From positions 1 to 64,000 of the forward strand of contig CAKZLO010000008.1 in assembly GCA_937127125.1 (NCBI GenBank): a stretch of 64,000 bases of DNA. Reading direction: 5' to 3'. Position numbers and translations under genes: made by a program. The notes below the pieces were generated by a model, which was given only the letters and a program-made list of their open reading frames with translations, made no database searches and had not been told where the DNA came from. The stretch's first letter is position 1. Each line of letters opens with the position of its first letter. This DNA is from an uncultured Ardenticatenia bacterium (GTDB lineage Bacteria > Chloroflexota > Anaerolineae > 4572-78 > NAK82). Positions 43,164-51,508 of the stretch are shown piece by piece.

Positions 43164-43215
43164 TCCTGCACCTCCAGCAATGGTCATAGCGAAAACGAGC
43201 GCGGTAATCAGCCGG

Positions 43216-44028
43216 TTAATCGGCTATGAACGCGCGCAGGTAGGCAATGCTGGATCTGGCCCATGCATCCTCAAGCGCGATGGTGTCCTCCAAGGTGGCC
43301 TGAGGAGGTGTCCACAGCTCCAAGATGGCGTTAACGTCGCGCCCCATGTGGCTTAACTTTTGCAACAGCCATGGGATGTCGAGTTGCCCCTGACCGGCAG
43401 GACGACCCTCAACCGTGAAGCCCATGTTGTGCGCGGCGCGAACGACTGCGAAATCCTTGATGTGCAGGTTCACGGTGAGGGGACCGAGCACCCTGACGAC
43501 AGCCTCTGGTCCCTCCTGAGCGCCAAACGAATTCACTGTGTCCAGACAAATGCCCACGTAGTGGCTGCCTGTGCGGTGGATGATGTCCGCCAGCGTCGCT
43601 GCTCGGAAGCGATCGTGATTCTCAATGGCCAGGCAGACGCCGGCCCGTTCGAACTCGGGGATCACTATCCGCAGCAGGCTGACCACCTCGTCAGGCTCTG
43701 GATGATGGTCAGCGGTATCGATGACCACGCGCAGGATCGGAGAGCCAAAACGTTGCGCGAGCTCTAGATAACGCAACAAATGATCGGGTGCAATGCCACG
43801 CGTACCCACCTCGATGCAGACATTCTGTTCCCTGGCACGCGTCTGGAAGGTGGTCAGCTCCTCTGGCGACAGCCGATGCAGCGGCAGATTGTCGGCTACC
43901 TGAATCAGGTGCACGCCCAGCTCGGCCGCTTTGTTCAGCAGCCCCATCATTCCCAAGGGATGTTTGGGGGGGTGGCCTGGCGCGCCAACAGCCCAGCCGT
44001 AAGTAAAGGAGCTGATGCCTAAGCGCAT
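43216..44028 (-). CDS. TIM-barrel protein like 3-oxo-isoapionate decarboxylase
   Basis: A 270-residue xylose-isomerase-like TIM barrel. MRLGISSFTYGWAVGAPGHPP, LIQVADNLPLH, IEVGTRGI and the metal-ligand strands LAIENHDRFRA (Glu), VGICLDTVNSFG (Asp), NLHIKDFAV (His) and NAILELWTPP (Glu) are visible. The order and wording match what I recall of OiaC, which decarboxylates 3-oxo-isoapionate to L-erythrulose; public annotation usually says 'sugar phosphate isomerase/epimerase'. It sits 43 bp after an ApnO-like gene and before an ApnL-like gene, the expected pathway partners. Start ATG 44028 (GGGG just upstream); an ATG two codons earlier is equally possible. Confidence 0.62.
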   Translation of the reverse strand: MRLGISSFTYGWAVGAPGHPPKHPLGMMGLLNKAAELGVHLIQVADNLPLHRLSPEELTTFQTRAREQNVCIEVGTRGIAPDHLLRYLELAQRFGSPILRVVIDTADHHPEPDEVVSLLRIVIPEFERAGVCLAIENHDRFRAATLADIIHRTGSHYVGICLDTVNSFGAQEGPEAVVRVLGPLTVNLHIKDFAVVRAAHNMGFTVEGRPAGQGQLDIPWLLQKLSHMGRDVNAILELWTPPQATLEDTIALEDAWARSSIAYLRAFIAD

Positions 44029-44071
44029 AGGCATCCCCGACAGAGAATACCGCGCACACGGGATGTCCCGC

Positions 44072-44917
44072 TCACTTTGCTGCTGCCCTTCCTTGCGTGA
44101 TGGCTTTGACCTCGGCCAGGACATTCTCGGGCTCAAAAACCTTCTTCCAGTCGGGCTGAAAGATGGTTTGTTTGGCGCGCGCGACGGCCAGCTTGGCGCC
44201 GTCCGAAAGCTGGGCATCAATGTAGCCGAACAGGATGCCGACGTTGACTTTCATATGGCCTAGCACGAAGTCGCGAGCAACCTGATAGGGTACCCCTCGC
44301 CGCACGGCCTCTTCAATGGCCTCGCTGATGACCACCTGGCACGTCAGCACCACGGTCTCTGCTAGTGCTGGTTCTAGGATGGCCATCTGTTCCACCGTGA
44401 CTCTGTAGGCGTTCATCACCGGTGCAAATGCTTTGCGCGCGATGCGTTCGCCTCTCAGGTAATCGCTTTCAGTACCTTGCATCAGGGCGCACACGATGTT
44501 CTGTTTTGCCTTACCGCCCCAGAAATCGAGACGTGCTTCCGGGTCATCCTCATCGCATACGATGGGTGGATGGCATGGATGCACAACGAAATAACTGATG
44601 TCCTTGCGCTCAGGCAGCTCGCCGCCGTACGGGGCAGCCGGGTCAAGCAGGATCACCAGAGTACCACTTTGCAGCATTGGCACCAGCTCACTGGCTACTT
44701 TTCCAATCAGAACATCGGGGATCGCCAGTATGATCACCCCTGCTTCGCGAACGGCTTCCTCCGGAGTAGAGGGTGTCAGACCGCGCTCGCGCAATCGCGC
44801 GATCCCTGCCTCTCCCGCTTCGACATACAACATGCGAAACTCTGGTGCGTCCCTAAGCGCGGTAGCGATCCGCGTGCCGATCTTCCCGGCGGCTCCAAAC
44901 AGTGCAATTGTTTCCAT
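44072..44917 (-). CDS. D-apionate oxidoisomerase-like protein, copy 1
   Basis: A 281-residue NAD-binding protein of the 6-phosphogluconate-dehydrogenase/KARI-like fold. The Rossmann loop is IALFGAAGKIGTR, followed by VIILAIPDVLIGKVA, DPAAPYGGELPERKDISYFVVHPCHPP, KQNIVCALMQGTE and the C-terminal PDWKKVFEPENVLAEVKAI. This resembles ApnO, which oxidises and isomerises D-apionate to 3-oxo-isoapionate. ATG 44917 gives the clean Rossmann start. It lies 41 bp after the GntR regulator gene. A second copy 3.3 kb upstream shares all these motifs. Family assignment is fairly firm, exact substrate less so. Confidence 0.65.
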   Translation of the reverse strand: METIALFGAAGKIGTRIATALRDAPEFRMLYVEAGEAGIARLRERGLTPSTPEEAVREAGVIILAIPDVLIGKVASELVPMLQSGTLVILLDPAAPYGGELPERKDISYFVVHPCHPPIVCDEDDPEARLDFWGGKAKQNIVCALMQGTESDYLRGERIARKAFAPVMNAYRVTVEQMAILEPALAETVVLTCQVVISEAIEEAVRRGVPYQVARDFVLGHMKVNVGILFGYIDAQLSDGAKLAVARAKQTIFQPDWKKVFEPENVLAEVKAITQGRAAAK

Positions 44918-44958
44918 AGGATGTTTGGCATTGCCCCTTTCTGTGTGATCAATCTTGA

Positions 44959-45804
44959 TCAATCTGCTGACGCTACGCCCTCCCCGGCAGCTGGCTTCCC
45001 ATTTTCCCCTGTCCCATCGCCCGGGGAGGGAGGCTTGCAACCCCCTGCTTGCTGGCCGTGCTCGCTGTGCAACGCAATGGCCTTGCGCATAGTGTCCTCG
45101 GACTCGACCAAGTGCTCGCTCATGGCCCGGCGAGCGCCTTCCACATCCCCGCGCTTGATTTGCTCATAGATGGCGCGATGATACATTACTGCACGTTCTG
45201 GCGTACCCGGGACGTCAAAAGTGAACTGTCGCCACGTCAGCAAGATGTCTGCCACCGAGTCCAGCAGCAGGGAGAACAGCTCATTTTGGGTCGCGCGTGC
45301 TACAGCTGCGTGAAATGCGACATCGAACTCGGCGAAGCGATAGCGGTCGACGGAGAAAGTGCTCGCGTCGCGCAGAATCTGCTCCATCTCTTCCAAATCC
45401 TTGGGGGTGCGTCTTTGTGCCGCAAAACCGGCGTTGGCTACTTCGAGCACGCGACGAATCTCCATCACCTTTTCGCAATCAAACTCGGGATGCCCAGCAC
45501 GTAAGAACATCATCAGCGACTGTGCGACTGCGTCTGCGCTCGGGCTGCGCACCGAGGTACCACTGCCTGGTCGCACTTCTAACAGACCTTTGGCGACGAG
45601 GGAGCGCACCGCTTCGCGCACCACAGTTCGACTCACACCAAACTGGCGTGCCAGCTCACGTTCAGGCGGCAGGCGATCGCCTGGTCGCAGTTCACCTTTG
45701 ACGATCAGCTGTTCAATCTGTCCGGTCACACGGTGAACCAGCGTGGTCGAGCGCTGGATTGTTTTGAACAATTGAATCGTATCGGATACACTCTGTTCCA
45801 CCAT
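44959..45804 (-). CDS. FadR/FCD-type GntR transcription regulator
   Basis: 281 residues. The N-terminal winged helix (about 20-88) has VTGQIEQLIVKGELRPGDRLPPERELARQFGVSRTVVREAVRSL and VRPGSGTSV. The FCD effector domain (about 105-240) has metal-site residues in RFAEFDVAFHAAVARAT (Asp/His), MYHRAIYEQIKRGD and MSEHLVES. FCD regulators bind sugar acids or other carboxylates and usually repress catabolic operons. It lies within the sugar-acid island and its promoter contains half-sites related to a palindrome at two other promoters of the island, so autoregulation and local control are likely. The last 30 residues are a Gly/Pro/Ala-rich tail. Confidence 0.9.
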   Translation of the reverse strand: MVEQSVSDTIQLFKTIQRSTTLVHRVTGQIEQLIVKGELRPGDRLPPERELARQFGVSRTVVREAVRSLVAKGLLEVRPGSGTSVRSPSADAVAQSLMMFLRAGHPEFDCEKVMEIRRVLEVANAGFAAQRRTPKDLEEMEQILRDASTFSVDRYRFAEFDVAFHAAVARATQNELFSLLLDSVADILLTWRQFTFDVPGTPERAVMYHRAIYEQIKRGDVEGARRAMSEHLVESEDTMRKAIALHSEHGQQAGGCKPPSPGDGTGENGKPAAGEGVASAD

Positions 45805-45836
45805 AATCCATCCCCTTTAGCGCGCATTGTTACCTG

Positions 45837-45890
45837 GGTAAGCCATTATGGTAAGACTGAAATCATAGTCCTTCTCGATCATCGCGTCAA
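45837..45890 (-). promoter_or_regulatory. Promoter of the GntR operon with half-sites downstream
   Basis: Minus-strand TTGACG (45885-45890), 17 bp, TATGAT (45862-45867). Just downstream of the predicted start site, GGTAAGC (45837-45843) and GGTAAGA (45850-45856), written as on the plus strand, resemble the half-site GGTATGC found at two other promoters of this island. They sit at the same distance from the -10 box. Autoregulation is inferred. Confidence 0.55.
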
Positions 45891-45949
45891 TCAAACCTAT
45901 CAGCCTGGGAGTCGGGCGCTTCGGGCGCGATGGTTTCTATGACATGACC

Positions 45950-47386
45950 CTACCTGCTCTGCTCTTCAGCCTTTACTTGTTCTCCGGAACGGACGCTAAG
46001 AATTTGAACCACTTTGAGCAATGATTCAGCATCACCCACATTGCCGGGGAAGACCACATATGTCAGACCTGGGAAACGGCTCTCAGATCCTAAACGCCAT
46101 ACAGGCACGCCAGGCAATATTTGTCCTATGACCATTGCACGCCTGACACCCAAACCATACGCGGCCACATCGCTCGACGTGATACCCCCTTTCGCTACCA
46201 GGAAGCGCGGCCGGGTCGCAATGGCGCGTACGATGGAGACCAGACCTTCTGATATACGTCTGCCGATATCGAGACTGCGCTCGGCGGTTTCGCCAGTGAC
46301 CAGTGTGCGGCTCGTGTACAGCAGGACGTTGCAATCGGCCTGCAACCGTTGATCCGTCTGTTGCGCCAAGCGTTTTACCTCCTGCTGCAACTGGCCGTCA
46401 TCGAGTAACGCCTGAACGGGGACCTCGAGGCTGCAAACATCGGACCCGGCGAGGAGAGCGTTAACCTGAGCTGTGGTGCGTGGTACATGGGAACCGACCA
46501 CAATCAGGCCGCCGTTCCCAGCGGTCAAGTCAAACTCGGTATGCTGGAGCAATGGGCGCGGCGCCAGCCCGGCGCGCACCTGTACGAAGGAGGCAGCGGT
46601 GCGATACAGAAAACGCTTTCCTTGTGCTTCGGCATGCAACAGGCCCAGAACGAACACTTGGAGGTCGCGCATGCTAGCAGCATTGACCACGCACATGCTT
46701 CCACGTCGCAGGCTGGACAGCTTCTCAAAGACCCGATTGGGGCCGCCGAGCCGCAGGTCGTCTATGCTGATGGAAGCCACATCGTCGGCACGGACGGCAC
46801 CCTTTGTTTTTTCTTCCACCCAGTGCCGCAGGTTGGAGGAACGGTAGCCGAAGACGACGTCTTGGGCAAACTCGGTTTCACCTGCTGGCACTAGTCGCTC
46901 TCCATCGGCGACATAGTGGATATCGTGGATGGTGTAGCGTCCACCTTCAAGGAAGAACGGGATAATCAGCCAGGCATCGAACTCGTGTTGCAATGCCTGT
47001 GCTAGCGCCTCCACCTCGCCAGGGAAGTGCCCGCGCAGAGTGGAATCGCTCCGGCTCACCACGACAAACTCGCGCCCTGAGCGGCGCCTCGCTTCTAGCA
47101 GGTTGTGTCCAATTGTCGCGTTGAGTGTTGCTGCCTCGGCACAGGACAGGCTGCGCGAATTGGTGAGCACATAGAAGGCGGGCAGCTCGCTCTCGAGCTC
47201 AGCGCATAGTGTCTCCACTGACCATTCTGTGAGCACAGGGATGTCGTACACCGTCTGAGTGCCGGTGGGATCGTCGTCTAGCACGACGACCTTGCGTCGA
47301 CTGGTGCGAATTTGTTTGCGAATCTCTGGCAGTAGGTCAGTTGCCCACTCTGGAGGCAACCTGTCAAGCATTTCCTGGCGATTCAT
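45950..47386 (-). CDS. DUF1537 four-carbon acid-sugar kinase, OiaK-like
   Basis: A 478-residue kinase of the DUF1537 family, whose characterised members phosphorylate D-threonate, D-erythronate, 3-oxo-tetronate or 3-oxo-isoapionate. Substrate-domain marks are VVLDDDPTGTQTV (about 34-46), LTNSRSLS and VSRSDSTLRGHFP. Nucleotide-domain marks are IVVGSHVP, FLVAKGGITSSDVAAYGL and VVFPGNVGDAESL. The ApnO-like and OiaC-like neighbours make a 3-oxo-isoapionate (or similar) kinase most plausible. The class II aldolase of the tetronate pathways and PdxA2 are absent. The start overlaps the HpaI-type aldolase gene by 23 bp. Confidence 0.85.
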   Translation of the reverse strand: MNRQEMLDRLPPEWATDLLPEIRKQIRTSRRKVVVLDDDPTGTQTVYDIPVLTEWSVETLCAELESELPAFYVLTNSRSLSCAEAATLNATIGHNLLEARRRSGREFVVVSRSDSTLRGHFPGEVEALAQALQHEFDAWLIIPFFLEGGRYTIHDIHYVADGERLVPAGETEFAQDVVFGYRSSNLRHWVEEKTKGAVRADDVASISIDDLRLGGPNRVFEKLSSLRRGSMCVVNAASMRDLQVFVLGLLHAEAQGKRFLYRTAASFVQVRAGLAPRPLLQHTEFDLTAGNGGLIVVGSHVPRTTAQVNALLAGSDVCSLEVPVQALLDDGQLQQEVKRLAQQTDQRLQADCNVLLYTSRTLVTGETAERSLDIGRRISEGLVSIVRAIATRPRFLVAKGGITSSDVAAYGLGVRRAMVIGQILPGVPVWRLGSESRFPGLTYVVFPGNVGDAESLLKVVQILSVRSGEQVKAEEQSR

Positions 47387-48191
47387 AGAGGTTCCCTTCG
47401 TAGCTCAATCTTCCTGTGCGTGCAAGTTCACGCACGAGAGCAACTCCTTCGGTCAAAGCGTCAAGGTAGATAGCAAAATCAGCCCCGAACGAGATCACGT
47501 TGAAGCCTATCTTTAACCATTCCTGCGCCTGGGCTAGGGTGCGCGGTTGAATGGCAGCAGCAAGCTTATGTCGCCTTGCCACCTCTACTACCTGTTGGAG
47601 TGCTTGAAACAGACGCGGGTGATTCAGCTGTCCAACAATACCCAAAGAGTGGCTGAGGTCAAAATGACCCACCCACAATACATCCACCCCGGGGGTGGCT
47701 GCAATTTCTTCCAGATGGTCAAGGCCTTCTTGACTCTCAATCTGGCAGATAATGGTCGTGTTTCGGTTAGCCTCTGCGAGGAACTCGGTGGCGTTGACGG
47801 GCCGGAAGTCTGTGTTGGCTGTGCCAAGTGCCACGCCACGTTCACCCAAAGGAGCATACTTGGCTGCACGGATGATGGCGCGTGCTTCGGCGCCATTTCT
47901 GACGTTGGGTGCCATAATGCCTTGTGCTCCGGCGTCCAGGCAGCGTGCAATGAAGTGATATTCGATCTGGGGAACACGCACGAAGGTGGCAATCGGAGTA
48001 CCCTTGAACAATGCCAACAGGGTAGCGACCTCCCGGAAGCCGAATCCTGAGTGTTCCATATCCACGACCACGAAGTCGACCCCGGCGCATTCGAGTATGC
48101 GCGCAATGCCGGGGGATGTAAACTCGATCAACATATGCCCCACGGGCACTTTGCCCTGCGCTAGAATTTGTCTGAAACGATTGGGTTTCAC
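47364..48191 (-). CDS. HpcH/HpaI-family aldolase
   Basis: A 275-residue (beta/alpha)8 class II aldolase of the HpaI/GarL type, which cleaves 2-keto-4-hydroxy acids to pyruvate (or a related keto acid) and an aldehyde. VGHMLIEFTSPGIARILECAGVDFVVVDMEHSGFG (start region with the acidic residue), IMAPNVRNGAEARAII, the metal-binding Glu in IICQIESQEGL and Asp in LWVGHFDLSHSLG are seen. The usual catalytic-His segment D(x)EH is present as VDMEHSG. The GTG start overlaps the ApnO-like stop (GTGA), and its 3' end overlaps the kinase gene, so oxidoisomerase, aldolase and kinase are tightly coupled. Confidence 0.9.
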   Translation of the reverse strand: MKPNRFRQILAQGKVPVGHMLIEFTSPGIARILECAGVDFVVVDMEHSGFGFREVATLLALFKGTPIATFVRVPQIEYHFIARCLDAGAQGIMAPNVRNGAEARAIIRAAKYAPLGERGVALGTANTDFRPVNATEFLAEANRNTTIICQIESQEGLDHLEEIAATPGVDVLWVGHFDLSHSLGIVGQLNHPRLFQALQQVVEVARRHKLAAAIQPRTLAQAQEWLKIGFNVISFGADFAIYLDALTEGVALVRELARTGRLSYEGNLYESPGNA

Positions 48192-49042
48192 GCGTTCGTC
48201 CCTTGTTGTCCTTGTGTAATAGCTTTGATCTCGCGCATCACATTTTCTGGCTCAAAGATCTTCTTCCAATCGGGTTGCAAGATCATTTTTCTGGCGCGCT
48301 CGGCAGCTTTTCTGGCGCCGTCAGACACCTGTGCGTCGTAGAACCCGAAGAGGATGCCTGTGAAAATACCCATGTGGCCGAGCAAGAAATCGCGCGCTGC
48401 CTCCTCTGGCACGCCGCGACGGATGACTTCGTCAAGACCCTCTCGCAGTGCCAGCATCAAGGTGAGCGCCATGGTCTCCGCCATGGCAGGTTCCAGCAGC
48501 ACCATCTGCTCGACCGTGATGCGATGGGCGCGCACCACTGGAGCAAACATTGCCCGTGCCAATGCCTCGCCACGCGCGTAGTCGGCCTCCGATCCCTGCA
48601 TCAACGCACAGACGATTGCTTGCTTGGCCGCAACCCCACCGAAAAAGTCCTGACGCGCCGCTGGGTCAGTCTCCTCTTTTATGATGGAAGGATGACACGG
48701 GTGGGTAACAAAATAGGCGATGTCGTCACGCAAAAGGAGCTCACCACCGTGAGGCGCAGCAGGGTCGAGGCAACACAGCATCGCACCGCTTTTCATCTGG
48801 GGGACGACCGTTCGGCTCACTTTGCCAATCAGAACATCCGGTATTGCCATCACAACGATGTCAGCCCGTAGTATGGCGTCCTCGAGTGGGGTAGGGATGA
48901 GACCCCGTGTACGCAGTCGTTCCTCACCTGCTCCAGAGGCTTCGACATACAACACCTCATACGCCGTCGTCCTAGCAAGATTGTTGCTGATGCGGGTGCC
49001 CATCTTTCCGGCGGCACCCAGCAAAGCCACCGTCTCGCTCAT
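48188..49042 (-). CDS. D-apionate oxidoisomerase-like protein, copy 2
   Basis: A 284-residue paralogue of the ApnO-like protein 3.3 kb away. Same blocks: VALLGAAGKMGTR, VVMAIPDVLIGKVS, DPAAPHGGELLLRDDIAYFVTHPCHPS, KQAIVCALMQGSE, HRITVEQMVLLEPAMAET and PDWKKIFEPENVMREIKAI. By eye the two share well over half of their residues, so duplication was probably not very recent. This copy is coupled to the aldolase gene. ATG 49042 has AGAGGTG 5 bp upstream. The two copies may act on different acids or stereoisomers. Confidence 0.65.
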   Translation of the reverse strand: MSETVALLGAAGKMGTRISNNLARTTAYEVLYVEASGAGEERLRTRGLIPTPLEDAILRADIVVMAIPDVLIGKVSRTVVPQMKSGAMLCCLDPAAPHGGELLLRDDIAYFVTHPCHPSIIKEETDPAARQDFFGGVAAKQAIVCALMQGSEADYARGEALARAMFAPVVRAHRITVEQMVLLEPAMAETMALTLMLALREGLDEVIRRGVPEEAARDFLLGHMGIFTGILFGFYDAQVSDGARKAAERARKMILQPDWKKIFEPENVMREIKAITQGQQGTNA

Positions 49043-49061
49043 AGTCACCTCTCATCATGTC

Positions 49062-50132
49062 TCACACAGGTTCTTCTCCGGTGGCAGCTGCCCAACGCTG
49101 TGCCAGCGATCGCAGCTTGGTCTGAAAGCCGGGCTGATGGATGACTTCGCGATTAACTGTATGCTCAGGCACTCCACCCTGCAGGACTGTCAAGACGTTG
49201 TGACAGGCGCCCAACCCATTTCCGCGGTAGAGCGCATCCGACCATGCGATGCGGTGCGGTGTCAGAATGACATTGGGCAGAGCAGCTAGCGGATGATCGG
49301 GGGGCAAAGGTTCCTGTTCAAAAACGTCCAGCCCAGCTCCCGCGATGCGACGTTCCTGTAGAATGGCCACCAGGTCTGCCTCCTTGACGATCCCACCGCG
49401 CGCCACGTTGACAAAGAACGCGGTTGGCTTCATCAGAGAGAGCAGCCTACGGTCGATCATGCCCCTTGTTTCATCATTAAGAAGGCAGGCGACCGCCAGG
49501 AAATCAGACTCACGAAACAGGGTCTCGAGATCAACCAGCTCTACACCCAGCCGCTGCGCTTTGGTAGGGCTCGCGTAAGGATCGCAGGCAAGCATACGCG
49601 CTGGACCGAAGGCGTGAATTAGCCGAAACATCTGGGAAGCGATGTTGCCCAACCCTACTGAGCCGAACACTTTCCCGGACAGGCTGACACCGCTGTTTTC
49701 GATTGTAAGATCGCGTCCTCCGCTGCGCGTGAGCCGGTCCCTAGCTGGCAAATTCTTAGCCAACGCTAAGAAAAAAGCCAGAATGCCCTCCGCAACTGGC
49801 TGGCGCACCGCTTCAGGGGTGATGGCAAGCAAGATGTCTGCAGCAGTACACGCTGGCACGTCAACCATATCATAGCCAGCTCCCCAGCGCGCGATGATCG
49901 TCAGGCGCTCATTCCCGATCAGCGATGCCGTGGTATATCGTGGTTTCAGGGTGATCACCGCGTCGTAACCTCTGATATCGTCTGATACCACCACATGGCC
50001 TTTCACCGGGAAGAAGCAACACTGTACGAAGGGGAGCGGACCGAACACTTGGTCCAGAAAAGGCTCTAGCAATCCAGGAGCATCACTTTTGAAATCATCA
50101 GAAACGCCAACACGGAAAGAGATCTCTTTCAT
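49062..50132 (-). CDS. D-2-hydroxyacid dehydrogenase
   Basis: A 356-residue NAD-dependent dehydrogenase of the phosphoglycerate/glyoxylate-reductase family. The Rossmann loop is VFGSVGLGNIASQMFRL with acid CDPYAS; catalytic Arg is in FVNVARGGIV, Glu in LDVFEQEPLPPDHP, and His in VILTPHRIAW. The N-terminal half carries RYTTASLIGNERLTIIARWGAGYDMVDV. It reduces a 2-keto acid or oxidises a 2-hydroxy acid. It is the first gene of the unit dehydrogenase - ApnO copy 2 - aldolase - kinase, driven by a promoter with a palindromic operator. ATG 50132 was preferred over a start 18 codons upstream because it lies downstream of that operator. Confidence 0.9.
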   Translation of the reverse strand: MKEISFRVGVSDDFKSDAPGLLEPFLDQVFGPLPFVQCCFFPVKGHVVVSDDIRGYDAVITLKPRYTTASLIGNERLTIIARWGAGYDMVDVPACTAADILLAITPEAVRQPVAEGILAFFLALAKNLPARDRLTRSGGRDLTIENSGVSLSGKVFGSVGLGNIASQMFRLIHAFGPARMLACDPYASPTKAQRLGVELVDLETLFRESDFLAVACLLNDETRGMIDRRLLSLMKPTAFFVNVARGGIVKEADLVAILQERRIAGAGLDVFEQEPLPPDHPLAALPNVILTPHRIAWSDALYRGNGLGACHNVLTVLQGGVPEHTVNREVIHQPGFQTKLRSLAQRWAAATGEEPV

Positions 50133-50172
50133 CAGTTTCTCTCGACTATGATCGGGTCCTGTCTCCAGCTTT

Positions 50173-50232
50173 TGGTATGCTGGCATACCATACGATGAAA
50201 CAAACTATAAATTTTCCCTGGGACTATGTCAA
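50173..50232 (-). promoter_or_regulatory. Operator-controlled promoter of the dehydrogenase-kinase operon
   Basis: Minus-strand TTGACA (50227-50232), 17 bp, TATAGT (50204-50209). Starting about 7 bp after the predicted transcription start is the perfect palindrome TGGTATGC-TG-GCATACCA (50173-50190). A near-identical element sits at the same position downstream of the 59.3-kb promoter. The form suits a FadR/FCD-type GntR repressor. Confidence 0.78.
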
Positions 50233-50343
50233 TTCTTGAACCGGGGTGAGCTTCAAGGAGGGCACATCCCTGCAAGCAATGACACGGTCTATGAGCACTT
50301 TTCTTAACCTCTCATTTGCCCTGACCTGCTGCCATGCCCCAAT

Positions 50344-51501
50344 TCACAGCTCAGGAGCGACCTGATGCAATGGGATGGCGCCATCTGATTCAACCAGGAC
50401 TGTGCCGCCCACAAAAACTCCCCCGACACCCGGTTTGTGCAGCCCGGGGTGGATGCACAGCACCATCCCGGGCTCAACTGGCACCTCCGATTCAGGCGTA
50501 ACGGCCGGCAGCTCGGGATGGTCCAATCCGTCGCCATGTCCCAGGTCGTAGGCATGCCACCTGAGCCAGCCGGCGTCTTCCAGGACAGTCAGCTCCGCTC
50601 TGGCGACGTCACCGATCGTGTTGCCAGGGCGGGCAGCGCGCACTCCGGCCAAATAGCCGGCATAAGCCACTGAGTACATCTCTCGCTGTTCTGCGCTGGG
50701 TGTGCCGGTATGAAAAACACTAGGCACTTGGGTGAAGTACCCATTTACCTGGACGGCAAATTCCGCAACAAGTATTTCTCCTTCGCCCAACCGGCGTTCT
50801 TCCGGAGGTCTGATCAGTTCCTGCGCGGCTGGTGCAATCACTGAGAGCATCTCCTCTGCTCCCATAGCCCGCGCGGTTGCCTCGGCTGCGGCGATAACCT
50901 CGTACTCGGAATGGCCTGCCTGTGCTGCACTACGAGCTGCCGCCAGCGCGGCATCGGCGACCCGTGCCGATTCGCGCATCAGGGTTGCTTCGGCAGCACT
51001 CTTACGCAGCCTAAGTTGCTCCAAGATATGAGGCACTGGCACCAGTTTGCGCCCGCCCAGTGCCTGGCTGAGCATCTCGTGCAAGCTGTGCGGCAGCTCG
51101 TCCACTACGGAGTCTCCACCAATCAGCCCGACGCTAGCATTAGACGGGCTACCCCTGTCGAGGATGGCGCAGCAGTCGCGCACTAAGCCCTCCAAATTGC
51201 CACTGGCCCGGACGTCCTGCAGCCAGGACATCTTGCGCGCTCGCTCCAGATCGAAAGGAAAACGCACCAGCAGGCTGGGCTCGCCTTCGGGCAGGATGAC
51301 TAGCATGGCGACGTTAGCCACGTAATCTGGCTTATAGCCTGATAAATAACGCACCTGACCACGCTTCCAAGAATAGATCACCAATGCGCCCAGTTCCATA
51401 CGCGCCATTACTTGGCGTGTCGCCTGAAGCCGCGTCTGATATTCCTGCTTGCTGATGCCCTCACACGTGCGGGCGCTGTCGTCCGGCATGCTCCGATTCA
51501 T
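50344..51501 (-). CDS. M24/creatinase-fold protein lacking most metal ligands
   Basis: A 385-residue protein with the creatinase N-domain (about 20-160) and pita-bread domain (about 170-385) of Xaa-Pro aminopeptidases. Of the five metal ligands of active M24 peptidases, aligned by eye to E. coli PepP, only the His in GHGDGLDH (residue 322) is kept. The others read Glu (AEFA, 247), Gln (YFTQVPS, 258), His (CIHPGLH, 351) and Gly (FVGG, 365). It is therefore unlikely to be a normal peptidase. Creatinase and the DMSP lyase DddP show that the fold can be reused for C-N or C-S chemistry on small molecules. The start is uncertain; it lies 7 bp after the amidohydrolase gene. Confidence 0.75.
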   Translation of the reverse strand: MNRSMPDDSARTCEGISKQEYQTRLQATRQVMARMELGALVIYSWKRGQVRYLSGYKPDYVANVAMLVILPEGEPSLLVRFPFDLERARKMSWLQDVRASGNLEGLVRDCCAILDRGSPSNASVGLIGGDSVVDELPHSLHEMLSQALGGRKLVPVPHILEQLRLRKSAAEATLMRESARVADAALAAARSAAQAGHSEYEVIAAAEATARAMGAEEMLSVIAPAAQELIRPPEERRLGEGEILVAEFAVQVNGYFTQVPSVFHTGTPSAEQREMYSVAYAGYLAGVRAARPGNTIGDVARAELTVLEDAGWLRWHAYDLGHGDGLDHPELPAVTPESEVPVEPGMVLCIHPGLHKPGVGGVFVGGTVLVESDGAIPLHQVAPEL

Positions 51502-51508
51502 CTGTTGT

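Noticed and set aside
45950-47386. Assigning the DUF1537 kinase to the threonate/erythronate pathways
   Set aside because: The partner genes of those pathways (class II aldolase OtnC, OtnI-type isomerase, PdxA2, LtnD) are not recognisable next to it.
50344-51501. Ordinary Xaa-Pro aminopeptidase
   Set aside because: Four of five metal ligands are replaced, so the standard activity should not be assumed.
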